From positions 1 through 31,713 of the forward strand of contig JAZQCN010000089.1 of assembly GCA_045546315.1 (NCBI GenBank): 31,713 nucleotides of DNA, read 5' to 3'. Below, one piece after another: positions 23,352 through 31,303 of this stretch. The DNA is from RGIG2041 sp045546315. GTDB lineage: Bacteria > Bacillota > Clostridia > UBA1381 > UMGS1253. Below the pieces are notes generated by a model. That model made no database searches. It was not told the origin of the DNA and saw nothing but the letters and a program-made list of their open reading frames with translations. Position 1 is the stretch's first letter; every line of letters begins with the position of its first letter. A program made the translations under genes and the position numbers.

Positions 23352-24740
23352 ATGAGAAAATTTATGGACGAAGATTTTTTACTCTACAGTGACACCGCAA
23401 AGCATTTGTTCCACGATGTAGCAAAGGATTTGCCGATTTATGACTACCACTGTCATTTAAATCCGTCGGAGATTTACGAAGACCGTACATACGAAAACAT
23501 CACGCAAATCTGGCTCGGCGGCGACCACTACAAATGGCGTCAGATGCGCATCTGCGGCATTGACGAAAACCTGATTACAGGCGATGCACCGGACAGAGAA
23601 AAGTTCCGCGCTTATGCAAGCATTATGCCGGAAATCATCGGCAACCCGCTCTACCACTGGTCGCATTTAGAGCTGCAGCGTTTCTTTAACATTTACACGC
23701 CGCTCTCCCCGAAGACGGCAGATGAAATCTACGATAACATCGCGGAGCAGTTAAAGAGCGGCAAATTCACCGCAAGACAGTTAATCACCATGTCGAATGT
23801 ATCTGTTATCTGCACAACGGATGACCCGGTGGATTCGCTCGAATACCACATTAAGTTAAAGGCAGAGGGCTTTGGCACAAAGGTGCTACCGACCTTCCGC
23901 CCGGACAAGGCATTTAACATCGCAGATGCAGGCTTTGTAAGCTACATCAAATCCTTGCCTGCAGAAAACATTGACACCGTCGGCAAGCTGATGGCGTGCC
24001 TGTATGAAAGAATTGATTTCTTTGCAAGCGTAGGCTGCGTCATTTCCGACCACGCATTTTTGGAGGTGCCGTACGCAGAAGCAACAACTGCCGAGGTCGA
24101 CAAGATTCTCAAAAAGAGACTTGCCGGCGAAGAAATCACTGCACTTGAGGCAGAAATGTTTACAACCTATGTGTTTATGAAGCTTTGCGAAAAGTACTAC
24201 AAGCTCGGCTGGGCGGTACAGATTCATGTTGGTGCGCTGCGTAACAACAATAAACCGATGTTTGAAAAGCTCGGCCCGGATACAGGCTATGACTCGATTG
24301 ACGATGCTTGCGTTGCAAGAAAGCTTTCTGCACTGCTTGGTGCAATGCACGCAAACGGCAAGCTGCCAAAGTCGATTTTATACACCTTAAAGCCGTCCGA
24401 CAACTATACGCTCTCCACCATGCTCGGTAACTTCGCAGAAGGCGGCGTGCGCGGTAAGATTCAGTTCGGCTCCGCTTGGTGGTTCTACGACCATTACGAG
24501 GGTATGAACCGTCACTTCAAGGATTTGGCATCCTTAAGCTCCATCGGTACATTTGTGGGTATGCTCACAGACTCGAGAAGCTTCCTCTCCTACCCGAGAC
24601 ACGAATACTTCAGACGCATTGTCTGCAACATTCTCGGTGAATGGGTGGAAAGCGGACAGTACCCGAATGACGATGAAGCACTCACAGCAATTGTGAAAAA
24701 CATCTGCTGTGACAACATCAAGGCATATTTGGGATTCTAA
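23352..24740 (+). CDS. uxaC: Glucuronate isomerase
   Basis: 462 residues of the amidohydrolase-like uronate isomerase family. UxaC converts D-glucuronate to D-fructuronate (and D-galacturonate to D-tagaturonate). The motifs are textbook: YDYHCHLNPSEI near residue 30 (metal-binding HxH), then NPLYHWSHLELQRFF and CTTDDPVDSLEYH. Later come AVQIHVGALRNNN, FGSAWWFYDHYEGM and LTDSRSFLSYPRHEYFRR. GGAG precedes the ATG. It is last in the operon and followed directly by a terminator. Reaction order is uxaC, uxuB, uxuA, the reverse of the gene order. Confidence 0.98.
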   Translation: MRKFMDEDFLLYSDTAKHLFHDVAKDLPIYDYHCHLNPSEIYEDRTYENITQIWLGGDHYKWRQMRICGIDENLITGDAPDREKFRAYASIMPEIIGNPLYHWSHLELQRFFNIYTPLSPKTADEIYDNIAEQLKSGKFTARQLITMSNVSVICTTDDPVDSLEYHIKLKAEGFGTKVLPTFRPDKAFNIADAGFVSYIKSLPAENIDTVGKLMACLYERIDFFASVGCVISDHAFLEVPYAEATTAEVDKILKKRLAGEEITALEAEMFTTYVFMKLCEKYYKLGWAVQIHVGALRNNNKPMFEKLGPDTGYDSIDDACVARKLSALLGAMHANGKLPKSILYTLKPSDNYTLSTMLGNFAEGGVRGKIQFGSAWWFYDHYEGMNRHFKDLASLSSIGTFVGMLTDSRSFLSYPRHEYFRRIVCNILGEWVESGQYPNDDEALTAIVKNICCDNIKAYLGF

Positions 24741-24749
24741 ACCATATTT

Positions 24750-24784
24750 AAAAGGCGTGTACCAAACTTTGGTGTACGCCTTTT
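24750..24784 (+). terminator. Bidirectional terminator between uxaC and the minus-strand oxidoreductase
   Basis: A 17-bp stem starting AAAAGGCGTG and closing in TACGCCTTTT, with two G-T wobbles, short loop and A and T runs on both sides. It serves the uronate operon on the plus strand and the convergent Gfo/Idh/MocA operon, whose stop is at 24790. Confidence 0.88.
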
Positions 24785-24789
24785 CATTA

Positions 24790-25812
24790 TCAGTTTGGAT
24801 TCTTTTCAAAGCTCTGCGTTCCTTTTTCGTAAAGGTCGCAAATCAGCTTTTGGATTTTAAGTGCCTCCCTGCCGCTGATTGCAGGCTCTCTGTCATTTTC
24901 GACAGCATCATAAAAGTCTGCAATTTCACGCACGTGCTGGAATCCCCAATAGTCTTTTCCATCTTCGTAAACCACATTGGGATCGACAGTTGTTTTTGCA
25001 GTAAAGCACCGTCCGTCATTTAATATGATTTGCGCATTGTCGTAATCCATCGTTACCTTTCCGTTTTCGCAGAAAAGCCTGATTTCAATCGGATCATCAC
25101 AGCCATAGTTGTTCATCGCCCAAAAGCTCATCGTTGCACCACCCTTGTATCGAACAAAGCCCTCTGCAGTATCATCAACTTCCATAATGGAATGTCCTCT
25201 GTTTGCCATATGTGCCTGCACACTTTCAACTTCATCGTTGATAAACCAGTTCGCTAAATCCACAGAGTGTATTGCCTGGTCTATCAAAACGCCACCGCCT
25301 TCTTTGTCCCACGTACCTTTCCAATCAGACAGACTATAGTATTCATCCGGCTTACTCCACGTCAGCACGACTCTTGCCGAGATAATTTTCCCCAGTGTTC
25401 CGTCTTCAATTTTCTCTTTAACCAGCTTTGCCGAGTCGTTAAATCTGCATTGAAAAATAATACCGTACTTTACGTTATTTTTCTCTGCCAGCACAACATT
25501 TTCGAGGGCATCCTCGTATTTGATACTCATAGGCTTTTCGCAAAGCACATTGACACCGGCTTCAATCGCATACTTTGAAATAATCGGGTGCAGATAATGC
25601 GGCACGCATACATGTACAATGTCGATATTTTCCCTGTTTATAAGTTCTTTATAATCATAATACGCTTTGCAGTTGTATTTTTTTGCCGCTTTGTCCGCGC
25701 GCTCTTTTTTAATATCGCAAACACCGACAATCTGTGCATTTTCAAGATGATGCGCACTCGTTGCGTGCATCGTAAATATATTGCCACAACCCACAATTCC
25801 GACTCTAAGCAT
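24790..25812 (-). CDS. Gfo/Idh/MocA family oxidoreductase
   Basis: 340 residues from ATG 25812 (GGAGG nine bases upstream); the 14 codons further upstream in frame are inside the neighbouring gene and lack a ribosome site. N-terminal Rossmann motif GCGNIF, EKP at 92-94, and GGGVLIDQAIHSVDL with the catalytic His-Asp pair. It overlaps the stop of the next upstream gene by eight bases, so the two dehydrogenases are translated together. Family role: NAD(P)-dependent oxidation or reduction of a sugar, inositol or glycoside. Two family members side by side with a TIM barrel suggest consecutive redox steps, one oxidising and one reducing (inference). Confidence 0.9.
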   Translation of the reverse strand: MLRVGIVGCGNIFTMHATSAHHLENAQIVGVCDIKKERADKAAKKYNCKAYYDYKELINRENIDIVHVCVPHYLHPIISKYAIEAGVNVLCEKPMSIKYEDALENVVLAEKNNVKYGIIFQCRFNDSAKLVKEKIEDGTLGKIISARVVLTWSKPDEYYSLSDWKGTWDKEGGGVLIDQAIHSVDLANWFINDEVESVQAHMANRGHSIMEVDDTAEGFVRYKGGATMSFWAMNNYGCDDPIEIRLFCENGKVTMDYDNAQIILNDGRCFTAKTTVDPNVVYEDGKDYWGFQHVREIADFYDAVENDREPAISGREALKIQKLICDLYEKGTQSFEKNPN

Positions 25813-26785
25813 TTCTGATTTCCTCCAACACAAAATCAAGCGAATCCACAGCATCCTTCAAGGTGGCTTTTTCTACTTCAGCGCCATTTTTAACGCAATC
25901 CGTAAAATAAACCAGTTCGTTGTAATATCCGCCCAAATCGGAGATATTTCCACCCTCAAAGCCATCACCCAAGCCGGTTTGCTTTTCGATTTTGATTTCC
26001 TCTGCCGAAGCATCCGTGTAAAGCATAAGCTTACCGCCAGCATTTTCTACAACGCCGTTTTCAAATACGACTCTGAAGGTTGCTTCAAAAGGATGCGTGC
26101 CCGGCAAGCCCCATGTGCCTTCCACGCTGACAACAAAATCATCATAACTCAAAAGCGAATTAATATACGACGCTTTTTCACCAAGAATGTTTTTAACCGA
26201 CTTTATGGTATTCGGCTTTCCGAACAAAGACAACACATAATCCATATCGTGAATATGCAAATCCTGTGCCGCACCGCCCGAAAGCTCGTTTTTCAAAAGC
26301 CAATCCTGCCAACCCCAGGTAGGTACAGGGCTGATTCTTCTGAAATTCGCATTGATCATCTTCCCCATTTTCCCGGAAGCAATGATTTTTGCAAGCTCAA
26401 CATATTCGTCCCAGAAGCGGATCACCTGACCAATTTGAACGTGAGCACCGGTCTCTTCCGCCTTTTGAAGCATCTGCTTGCCCTCTTCGCTCATGAGTGC
26501 AACAGGCTTTTCTACAAAAACATACTTTACCTTTTCCATTGCAGCCATAGCATATTCAGCGTGCAGATATGTAGGCAAGCATATATCAATAATATCAACA
26601 TCTGCCATTTGAATCAAGTCATAGCCATCACCGTAAATAGCAGCGTTTGTGCCTTCTGCCAGCTTTTCAGCGCATTCTTTTCTGATGTCCGCCAGTGCGG
26701 CAATTTCAACACCTTCGATATTTTTATAGCAGTTCGCGTGCATGGTTCCCATAAAGCCGCAGCCGATTAAACCAACTTTTATCAT
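25805..26785 (-). CDS. Gfo/Idh/MocA family oxidoreductase
   Basis: 326 residues. Rossmann motif GCGFMG at the N terminus, EKP at 92-94, and the substrate-site stretch GGAAQDLHIHDMDYV with the His-Asp pair. Compared with its neighbour it is diverged, with a different C-terminal domain sequence, so it is a distinct paralogue and not a recent duplication. GGAGG precedes the ATG and two bases separate it from the TIM-barrel gene upstream. A long open frame on the opposite strand (25781-26770) is its shadow. Inositol or scyllo-inositol dehydrogenases are plausible relatives, but the substrate is not determined here. Confidence 0.9.
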   Translation of the reverse strand: MIKVGLIGCGFMGTMHANCYKNIEGVEIAALADIRKECAEKLAEGTNAAIYGDGYDLIQMADVDIIDICLPTYLHAEYAMAAMEKVKYVFVEKPVALMSEEGKQMLQKAEETGAHVQIGQVIRFWDEYVELAKIIASGKMGKMINANFRRISPVPTWGWQDWLLKNELSGGAAQDLHIHDMDYVLSLFGKPNTIKSVKNILGEKASYINSLLSYDDFVVSVEGTWGLPGTHPFEATFRVVFENGVVENAGGKLMLYTDASAEEIKIEKQTGLGDGFEGGNISDLGGYYNELVYFTDCVKNGAEVEKATLKDAVDSLDFVLEEIRNA

Positions 26786-26787
26786 AA

Positions 26788-27627
26788 TTATTTCCTCCCC
26801 AAAATTCTGTCCATTGCGTTGGATGTGTTGTAGATAATCGTATCGCTATACTGCTTGTACGGCGGAATCATTTCGCCCGTTACCCAGCCATCGTAGCCTA
26901 CTGCATCGAGTGCATTTTTCACGGCAGCGTAGTCTACATCACCTGCAAGCAAATCCACAAAGCCGTCCAAACTGCCAACGCTGACTCTGTAGTCCTTAAA
27001 GTGTACCTTCTTAATACGCTTAGCTAAAATCTTAATCCACTGCTCCGGATAACCGCTGTAGAGCACGTTGCCGACATCAAAGTACGAGCCGACATACGGC
27101 GAATTTACCTTGTCAATAAATTCGCGCATTTCCATCGGCGACAGCAGGAATTTGTTCCATACATTTTCAACGCCAATGCTTACCTTGAGTTTCTCAGCAA
27201 CCGGTGCAAGCTCACGCAGAGCCTCGAGCGCTCTTTCATAAGCCACATCATAGTCAATCACTTCGCTGTCCGGCTCAAAGACAACATGTACCGCGCCCGG
27301 AACAACCAAAATTGTATCACAGCCAAGCCAAGCTGCGACCTGCAGCTGTTTTTTCGTAATTTCCTTCGCTTTTTCTCTGTTTTCCGCTTTATCGGATGTG
27401 TAGTTATATGTCCAGTATAGACCGCTTGCTACGCTGTAGAGCTCAACACCTACCTCCTCTGCCATTTTCTTAACGGCAAGAATGTCCTCCTTGGTAGATG
27501 CAAGCGAAATCGGACCGGTTTCATCGAGCGCAACCTCTACGCCGTCAAAACCGGCTTTTTTTGCAATTTCAAAACACTTCTTTAAGTCGCTTTCTGCAAA
27601 CGACCAAATGCTGATTCCTTTTTTCAT
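26788..27627 (-). CDS. Sugar phosphate isomerase/epimerase family TIM-barrel protein
   Basis: 279 residues, first gene of the three-gene minus operon. Metal ligands in the family pattern: E154 (GVENVWNKF), D184 (YFDVGNV), H209 (VHFKDY) and E252 (GEMIPP). The set resembles D-tagatose/L-ribulose-5-phosphate 3-epimerases and UlaE-type proteins more than the two barrels in the uronate operon. GGAGG precedes ATG 27627. It is divergent from the AraC-type regulator across a 108-bp gap, so its expression is probably controlled by that protein. Confidence 0.88.
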   Translation of the reverse strand: MKKGISIWSFAESDLKKCFEIAKKAGFDGVEVALDETGPISLASTKEDILAVKKMAEEVGVELYSVASGLYWTYNYTSDKAENREKAKEITKKQLQVAAWLGCDTILVVPGAVHVVFEPDSEVIDYDVAYERALEALRELAPVAEKLKVSIGVENVWNKFLLSPMEMREFIDKVNSPYVGSYFDVGNVLYSGYPEQWIKILAKRIKKVHFKDYRVSVGSLDGFVDLLAGDVDYAAVKNALDAVGYDGWVTGEMIPPYKQYSDTIIYNTSNAMDRILGRK

Positions 27628-27735
27628 AAAAATACCTCCTTGTTTTTTCTTTAATACTATGTTAAAATATTTCCGCGAAGATTTCTATGTATTTTTTTAT
27701 TCTGTTTGTATATTTTTGTAAACAAAGGTGATTAT
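27628..27735. promoter_or_regulatory. Divergent control region between the TIM-barrel operon and the AraC regulator
   Basis: 108 bp, strongly AT-rich. It contains two similar T-tracts (TGTATTTTTTT near 27688 and TGTATATTTTT near 27707) that might be half-sites for the AraC protein, and a possible minus-strand -10 TAGTAT (27654-27659). I do not see a convincing -35 for either gene, which fits activator-dependent promoters but does not prove it. Confidence 0.35.
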
Positions 27736-28605
27736 ATGAAGTTGAATTATACCAAGCACCGACTCGCAAATCTGATTAGCATAAGCAAAATTGTCACCGT
27801 GCACTACTACGAGTTTTCAAAAAACTTTATCTTTGATGGTGAAAGTCATAATTTTTGGGAAATGGTCTATGTCGATAAAGGACAGGTAAATATTCGTGCC
27901 GGCGAAAATGCTTTTACACTAAAACAAGGTCAAGTTGCCTTTCACAAACCAAATGAATTTCATACCATCTGCACCGACGGAGAAAATGCTGCCGATGTAT
28001 TTGTTATTGCATTTGTCTGCTCGTCCGCCTCAATGGACTTTTTCAAAAGGTACATTTCTACGCTTTCCGCAAAAATGAAAAAGCAGATTTTTTCTTTGAT
28101 AAGCGAATGTCTGTCTACCTTCGAAGCCATGCCGATTACCGGCATTGAGCTTGTTTTAAAAGAAAACGCCCCCATCGGCGGTCAGCAAATGATTCGCATA
28201 CATCTTGAAGAGTTTTTGATTATGCTTTTGCGTGAGCACAGTGAAAAAGAACACATTCCATACTTTCCGACAAAGGAAAGTATGGAAAATCACCTGGTGG
28301 AAGAAATGATTTCCATCATCGAAAGCCATATATATAAATCATTGTCCGTGCAAACGCTGTGTGCACAATTAAACTATTCACGCTCATACCTGTCCGGTAT
28401 TTTCAAAGTTGCAACCGGGCTCACAATCAGCGAGTATATCACTAAATCAAAAATCAAGGAATCAAAAAAGCTCATTCGCGCAAACCAATACACCTTTGCT
28501 GAAATCTCAGAAATGCTCTGTTTCAACAATCAGCACTATTTTTCGAAGGTATTTAAAAAGGTCACGAACTTTTCACCAACACAGTATAAAAATTCCGTAT
28601 TATAA
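27736..28605 (+). CDS. AraC-family transcriptional regulator with cupin sensor domain
   Basis: 289 residues from ATG 27736, chosen because AAAGGTGATT lies just upstream; ten extra in-frame codons before it lack a ribosome site. The N-terminal half is a cupin sugar-binding domain (HNFWEMVYVDKGQVNIRAG, then FTLKQGQVAFHKPNEFHTI). The C-terminal 100 residues hold two helix-turn-helix units (LSVQTLCAQLNYSRSYLSGI and FAEISEMLCFNNQHYFSKVF) and end in TNFSPTQYK. It most likely activates the divergent TIM-barrel/dehydrogenase operon in response to a sugar derivative. A terminator-type palindrome follows. Confidence 0.93.
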   Translation: MKLNYTKHRLANLISISKIVTVHYYEFSKNFIFDGESHNFWEMVYVDKGQVNIRAGENAFTLKQGQVAFHKPNEFHTICTDGENAADVFVIAFVCSSASMDFFKRYISTLSAKMKKQIFSLISECLSTFEAMPITGIELVLKENAPIGGQQMIRIHLEEFLIMLLREHSEKEHIPYFPTKESMENHLVEEMISIIESHIYKSLSVQTLCAQLNYSRSYLSGIFKVATGLTISEYITKSKIKESKKLIRANQYTFAEISEMLCFNNQHYFSKVFKKVTNFSPTQYKNSVL

Positions 28606-28637
28606 TAAAAAAAACGGCGTACACAATTGTGTACGCC
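28604..28637 (-). terminator. Terminator of the serine hydrolase gene
   Basis: GGCGTACAC / GTGTACGCC (28616-28624 with 28629-28637), a perfect 9-bp stem with an AATT loop. On the minus strand it is followed by TTTTTTTT. It also lies after the convergent AraC gene but has no T run in that direction. Its arm shares the 9-mer GTGTACGCC with the terminator at 24750-24784. Confidence 0.85.
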
Positions 28638-28648
28638 ATATTAGCATC

Positions 28649-29665
28649 CTATTCTTCTAAATCTTTTTTAATCGCTTCATGCAAATCTTCTCTCATTTGT
28701 GTGACAATGTCATGCAGGTCTTCACCGTACTTTTTCATAACGGAAGCTGTGACATCTGACAAAAAAACCACATAAAATCCGCTTACCGGGTCAACGAAAA
28801 CTGACTGACCGGTATAGCCGCCGTGTCCTATGCTGCCCTTCGGAAAAAGGTTGCTTGTCAGTGTGTATTTATCGTCTACATACACAAAGCCAAGCGCTCT
28901 GGAAAGACTCATTTTTTCTGTATAATTCTGAATTGCCATCTCAAAGGTTTCTCTCCCAATCAATGGATCACCAAAGTGCAAAAGCATGTCCACATACTTC
29001 TGGACATCCTCCATACAAGAAAACAATCCCGCATTTCCGGCAACGCCGCCTAAGAAGCGGCAATTGTAGTCATTTACCTTGCCTGCATCCTCCGGCAAGA
29101 CATTGCTGTTGACGATGTCGTTTGTTTTATCGGGCAAAAACGAGGAGCGCTGCATGCCGAGCGGCTTTGCAATCTTCTCAATAAAAAGTGCATCCAGCCT
29201 TTTTCCGAAAACCTTTTCAAGAATTTTCCCAAGAAGCACGTAGCCCGGACAGCTATATAAGGTTTCGCTTCCGATGGGTACATCCGACGGAATTTTCAGT
29301 ATAAAGTCCTGCACATTATCATAATTGCAGCCTTCAAAAAGCAATGATTTATGCCCGAAGCCCATCGTATGCACAAGTAAATCCTTGATGGTCATCTTCT
29401 GTTTTTCGGCATCTGCATCAAAAAACATACCAACCGAGTCCTCTAATGCGATTTTCTCTTGGTCTATGGCAATCAGGCACAGCATCGTCGTTGCCATAAT
29501 TTTGGTAACGGATGCCATATCAAAAAGTGTTGTGGCAGAAATATTTTTTTCGGTCGATTCAAAAATATCCGCTAAGATTTTGTTTCCCCTGCCAATGCGC
29601 ACAGCGATATTGCACAAATGCCCCTCTTCCATATAGCGCTGAATGCATGCTTTCAAGTTGTTCAT
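28649..29665 (-). CDS. Class C beta-lactamase-fold serine hydrolase (CubicO family)
   Basis: 338 residues from ATG 29665, which has AGAGG eight bases upstream; the in-frame ATG six codons earlier overlaps that site. Motif 1 is SVTK with nucleophile S52. The second motif is Y137-S138-C139, where family members usually have YxN or YSD, and the third is H281-x-G in IGHGGYTGQS. GNAGLFSCMEDVQKY is a well-conserved family stretch. There is no signal peptide, so it is cytosolic, unlike true beta-lactamases. Such proteins act as esterases or D-aminopeptidases; resistance to beta-lactams should not be inferred. It ends at the palindromic terminator. Confidence 0.87.
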   Translation of the reverse strand: MNNLKACIQRYMEEGHLCNIAVRIGRGNKILADIFESTEKNISATTLFDMASVTKIMATTMLCLIAIDQEKIALEDSVGMFFDADAEKQKMTIKDLLVHTMGFGHKSLLFEGCNYDNVQDFILKIPSDVPIGSETLYSCPGYVLLGKILEKVFGKRLDALFIEKIAKPLGMQRSSFLPDKTNDIVNSNVLPEDAGKVNDYNCRFLGGVAGNAGLFSCMEDVQKYVDMLLHFGDPLIGRETFEMAIQNYTEKMSLSRALGFVYVDDKYTLTSNLFPKGSIGHGGYTGQSVFVDPVSGFYVVFLSDVTASVMKKYGEDLHDIVTQMREDLHEAIKKDLEE

Positions 29666-29767
29666 TTCAAAAACCTCTTTCATATGCTAAATCATATTGC
29701 GACACATAAGATTTAGATGCAAAACTTTTTTGGTGGCAAGTTTATGTCATATTAGGAGCAAAAAAGG

Positions 29768-30418
29768 TTATACATCTGAAACTGTATAGCATGCATCATC
29801 TTTAAGTTTTGATTTTTCAAGTTGAAAATGAACAATTTTATTTAATAATTCGTTTGAAAATTTCTCGCTACTATATTGCTTGATAACAGCATCAAAATCT
29901 CCGCTTCTTCTTAATAAGTCCGCCTTTTGCAATCTCAAATTCTCGTTATCTTTATCATTTAAAATTAAATTTTCCAAAAACTCCAAAGCGATTTTTCTGC
30001 ACAGTATTGCGTTTTCCTTATCATTTTTATCATCGCACGCCCACGCTGCATGAAGCAATGCATAAAATGATTTTTCATTATCTCCAAATTCTCTGCTTAA
30101 CATATATTGTTTATAAAACTTACAAGCAAGTTCGCTTGCAAATACTTTTTTCTCCGTGCGCTGAAATGATTCTCTAGAAATAAAATCTATCACCTTGCTT
30201 ACTTCCGATGCATCAACAGGAAGTTTTGAAATATCACTTGAAACATAGCCACAAAACGGACACTCTTCAACCCATAAAGGCATCGTACTTCTTTTCATCT
30301 CTGGAGGACGCAAATCTAAATCAGAAGCACCAAAAGCATTTGTGCTTGCCAGTTCTCGATATTCATGTTCCCTATCGCAAAGAACACATCTTTTTGTTAT
30401 TGGAATAATTCTTGACAT
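29768..30418 (-). CDS. Zinc-ribbon protein of the DUF2225 type
   Basis: 216 residues from ATG 30418 (AAAGGATG about ten bases upstream; 21 further in-frame codons upstream lack a ribosome site). Two CxxC knuckles, C11-C14 and C53-C56 (ECPFCGY), frame a zinc ribbon with DLDLRPP between them, the general pattern of DUF2225 proteins. The remainder is helical with TPR-like pairs (FYALLHAAWACDDKND, RLQKADLLRRSGDFDAVI). No function is established for the family. The gene is AT-rich compared with those before 28 kb. About 100 bp to the next gene on the same strand contain only weak inverted repeats (CTAAATC/GATTTAG). Confidence 0.65.
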   Translation of the reverse strand: MSRIIPITKRCVLCDREHEYRELASTNAFGASDLDLRPPEMKRSTMPLWVEECPFCGYVSSDISKLPVDASEVSKVIDFISRESFQRTEKKVFASELACKFYKQYMLSREFGDNEKSFYALLHAAWACDDKNDKENAILCRKIALEFLENLILNDKDNENLRLQKADLLRRSGDFDAVIKQYSSEKFSNELLNKIVHFQLEKSKLKDDACYTVSDV

Positions 30419-30501
30419 TATAATTCGACATCCTTTCTTAAAATATTTTCCGACAGTATTCGACATCTCCATATTCCGCATATCAAGTCACAGTTAAAAA
30501 A

Positions 30502-31149
30502 TCACTTATCCTTACTAACAAAAAACAAACCCTCTCCAATCCCCATTTTTCCGCCGTTTTTCAAATGCGTTTTATAGGCCTTTTGCATCGGTGTTTTCTC
30601 CGGCAATTTATCCGGGCATCTTTCCATAGTATCAAATATACGCCATAAGTTATTAAAACTTTTATCTGCATATTCGTTAATTATTTCAAACCTGGACATA
30701 AAGCGATATGTGTTGGATTTTTCGTGCAAAATATTTTTATTTTCAGAATATAAAAGCCAAGAATGACAATAAAATGGAATATCCTGTTCAAACTCGTCTT
30801 CAAAAAACGTCTTCGCCATCAAAAAAGCATAGTCACAACTCTTTTCATCAAGCGGCTTTAAGCTTCTTGGGATATGTATATTAATAACTTTACTTTCAGG
30901 CGTAAGAACTCTTCCGTTGTTTGCATAGTTTTTACCAAATGTTTTTAATTCAAACTGAAGTCTGCCAAAAGTAAATCTTGTTACTTTAAAAAAGCCAATA
31001 AACCAGTTTGCTACAAAACTACCAACTATATTGTACACAAGTTTACACTCATCCAGTTTGTATTTTAAATCAAGCATATTGCCTTGAAAGATTTCGGAGG
31101 ATATTCCCTTTTCAGCATAAACTTTTTCTGCCCTTTCAGAAAGGCACAC
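30502..31149 (-). CDS. Acyltransferase-like protein with GNAT-like C-terminal domain, probably 5'-truncated
   Basis: 215 residues from a GTG at 31149. The body matches proteins annotated as acyltransferase domain-containing/GNAT-like C-terminal domain: AEKGISSEIFQ, FGRLQFELKTF, NIHIPRSLKPL, FYCHSWLLYS and EKSNTYRFMSRF. The GTG has no good ribosome site and falls in the middle of a family-like helix. The frame stays open for 63 more codons upstream (to 31338) and reads coding-like (GNDEIAAILYLHEFTVEFL just before), yet contains no ATG, GTG or TTG. The upstream part also overlaps the end of the acyltransferase-3 gene. I infer that the natural 5' end was lost by deletion, so it may be a pseudogene. 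Confidence 0.6.
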   Translation of the reverse strand: MCLSERAEKVYAEKGISSEIFQGNMLDLKYKLDECKLVYNIVGSFVANWFIGFFKVTRFTFGRLQFELKTFGKNYANNGRVLTPESKVINIHIPRSLKPLDEKSCDYAFLMAKTFFEDEFEQDIPFYCHSWLLYSENKNILHEKSNTYRFMSRFEIINEYADKSFNNLWRIFDTMERCPDKLPEKTPMQKAYKTHLKNGGKMGIGEGLFFVSKDK

Positions 31150-31303
31150 AAAGATTAAAAACTCAACTGTAAACTCATGCAGATACAGAATTGCAGCAAT
31201 CTCATCGTTCCCTTCTGTGTTAATTGTTTTTTTAATAATCTGTTCTTCTAAATGCCTTTTGTGAATATGAAAGAAAAAGTTCTTGTATTTTAGTAATAAT
31301 CTT

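Noticed and set aside
25781..26770. 329-codon open frame on the plus strand
   Set aside because: It lies antisense to a clear Gfo/Idh/MocA gene, has no ribosome site, and its composition (His, Cys and Arg rich, no motifs) is that of a shadow frame.
28649..29665. Beta-lactam resistance gene
   Set aside because: No signal peptide and motifs of the CubicO/esterase branch; fold similarity alone does not support resistance.
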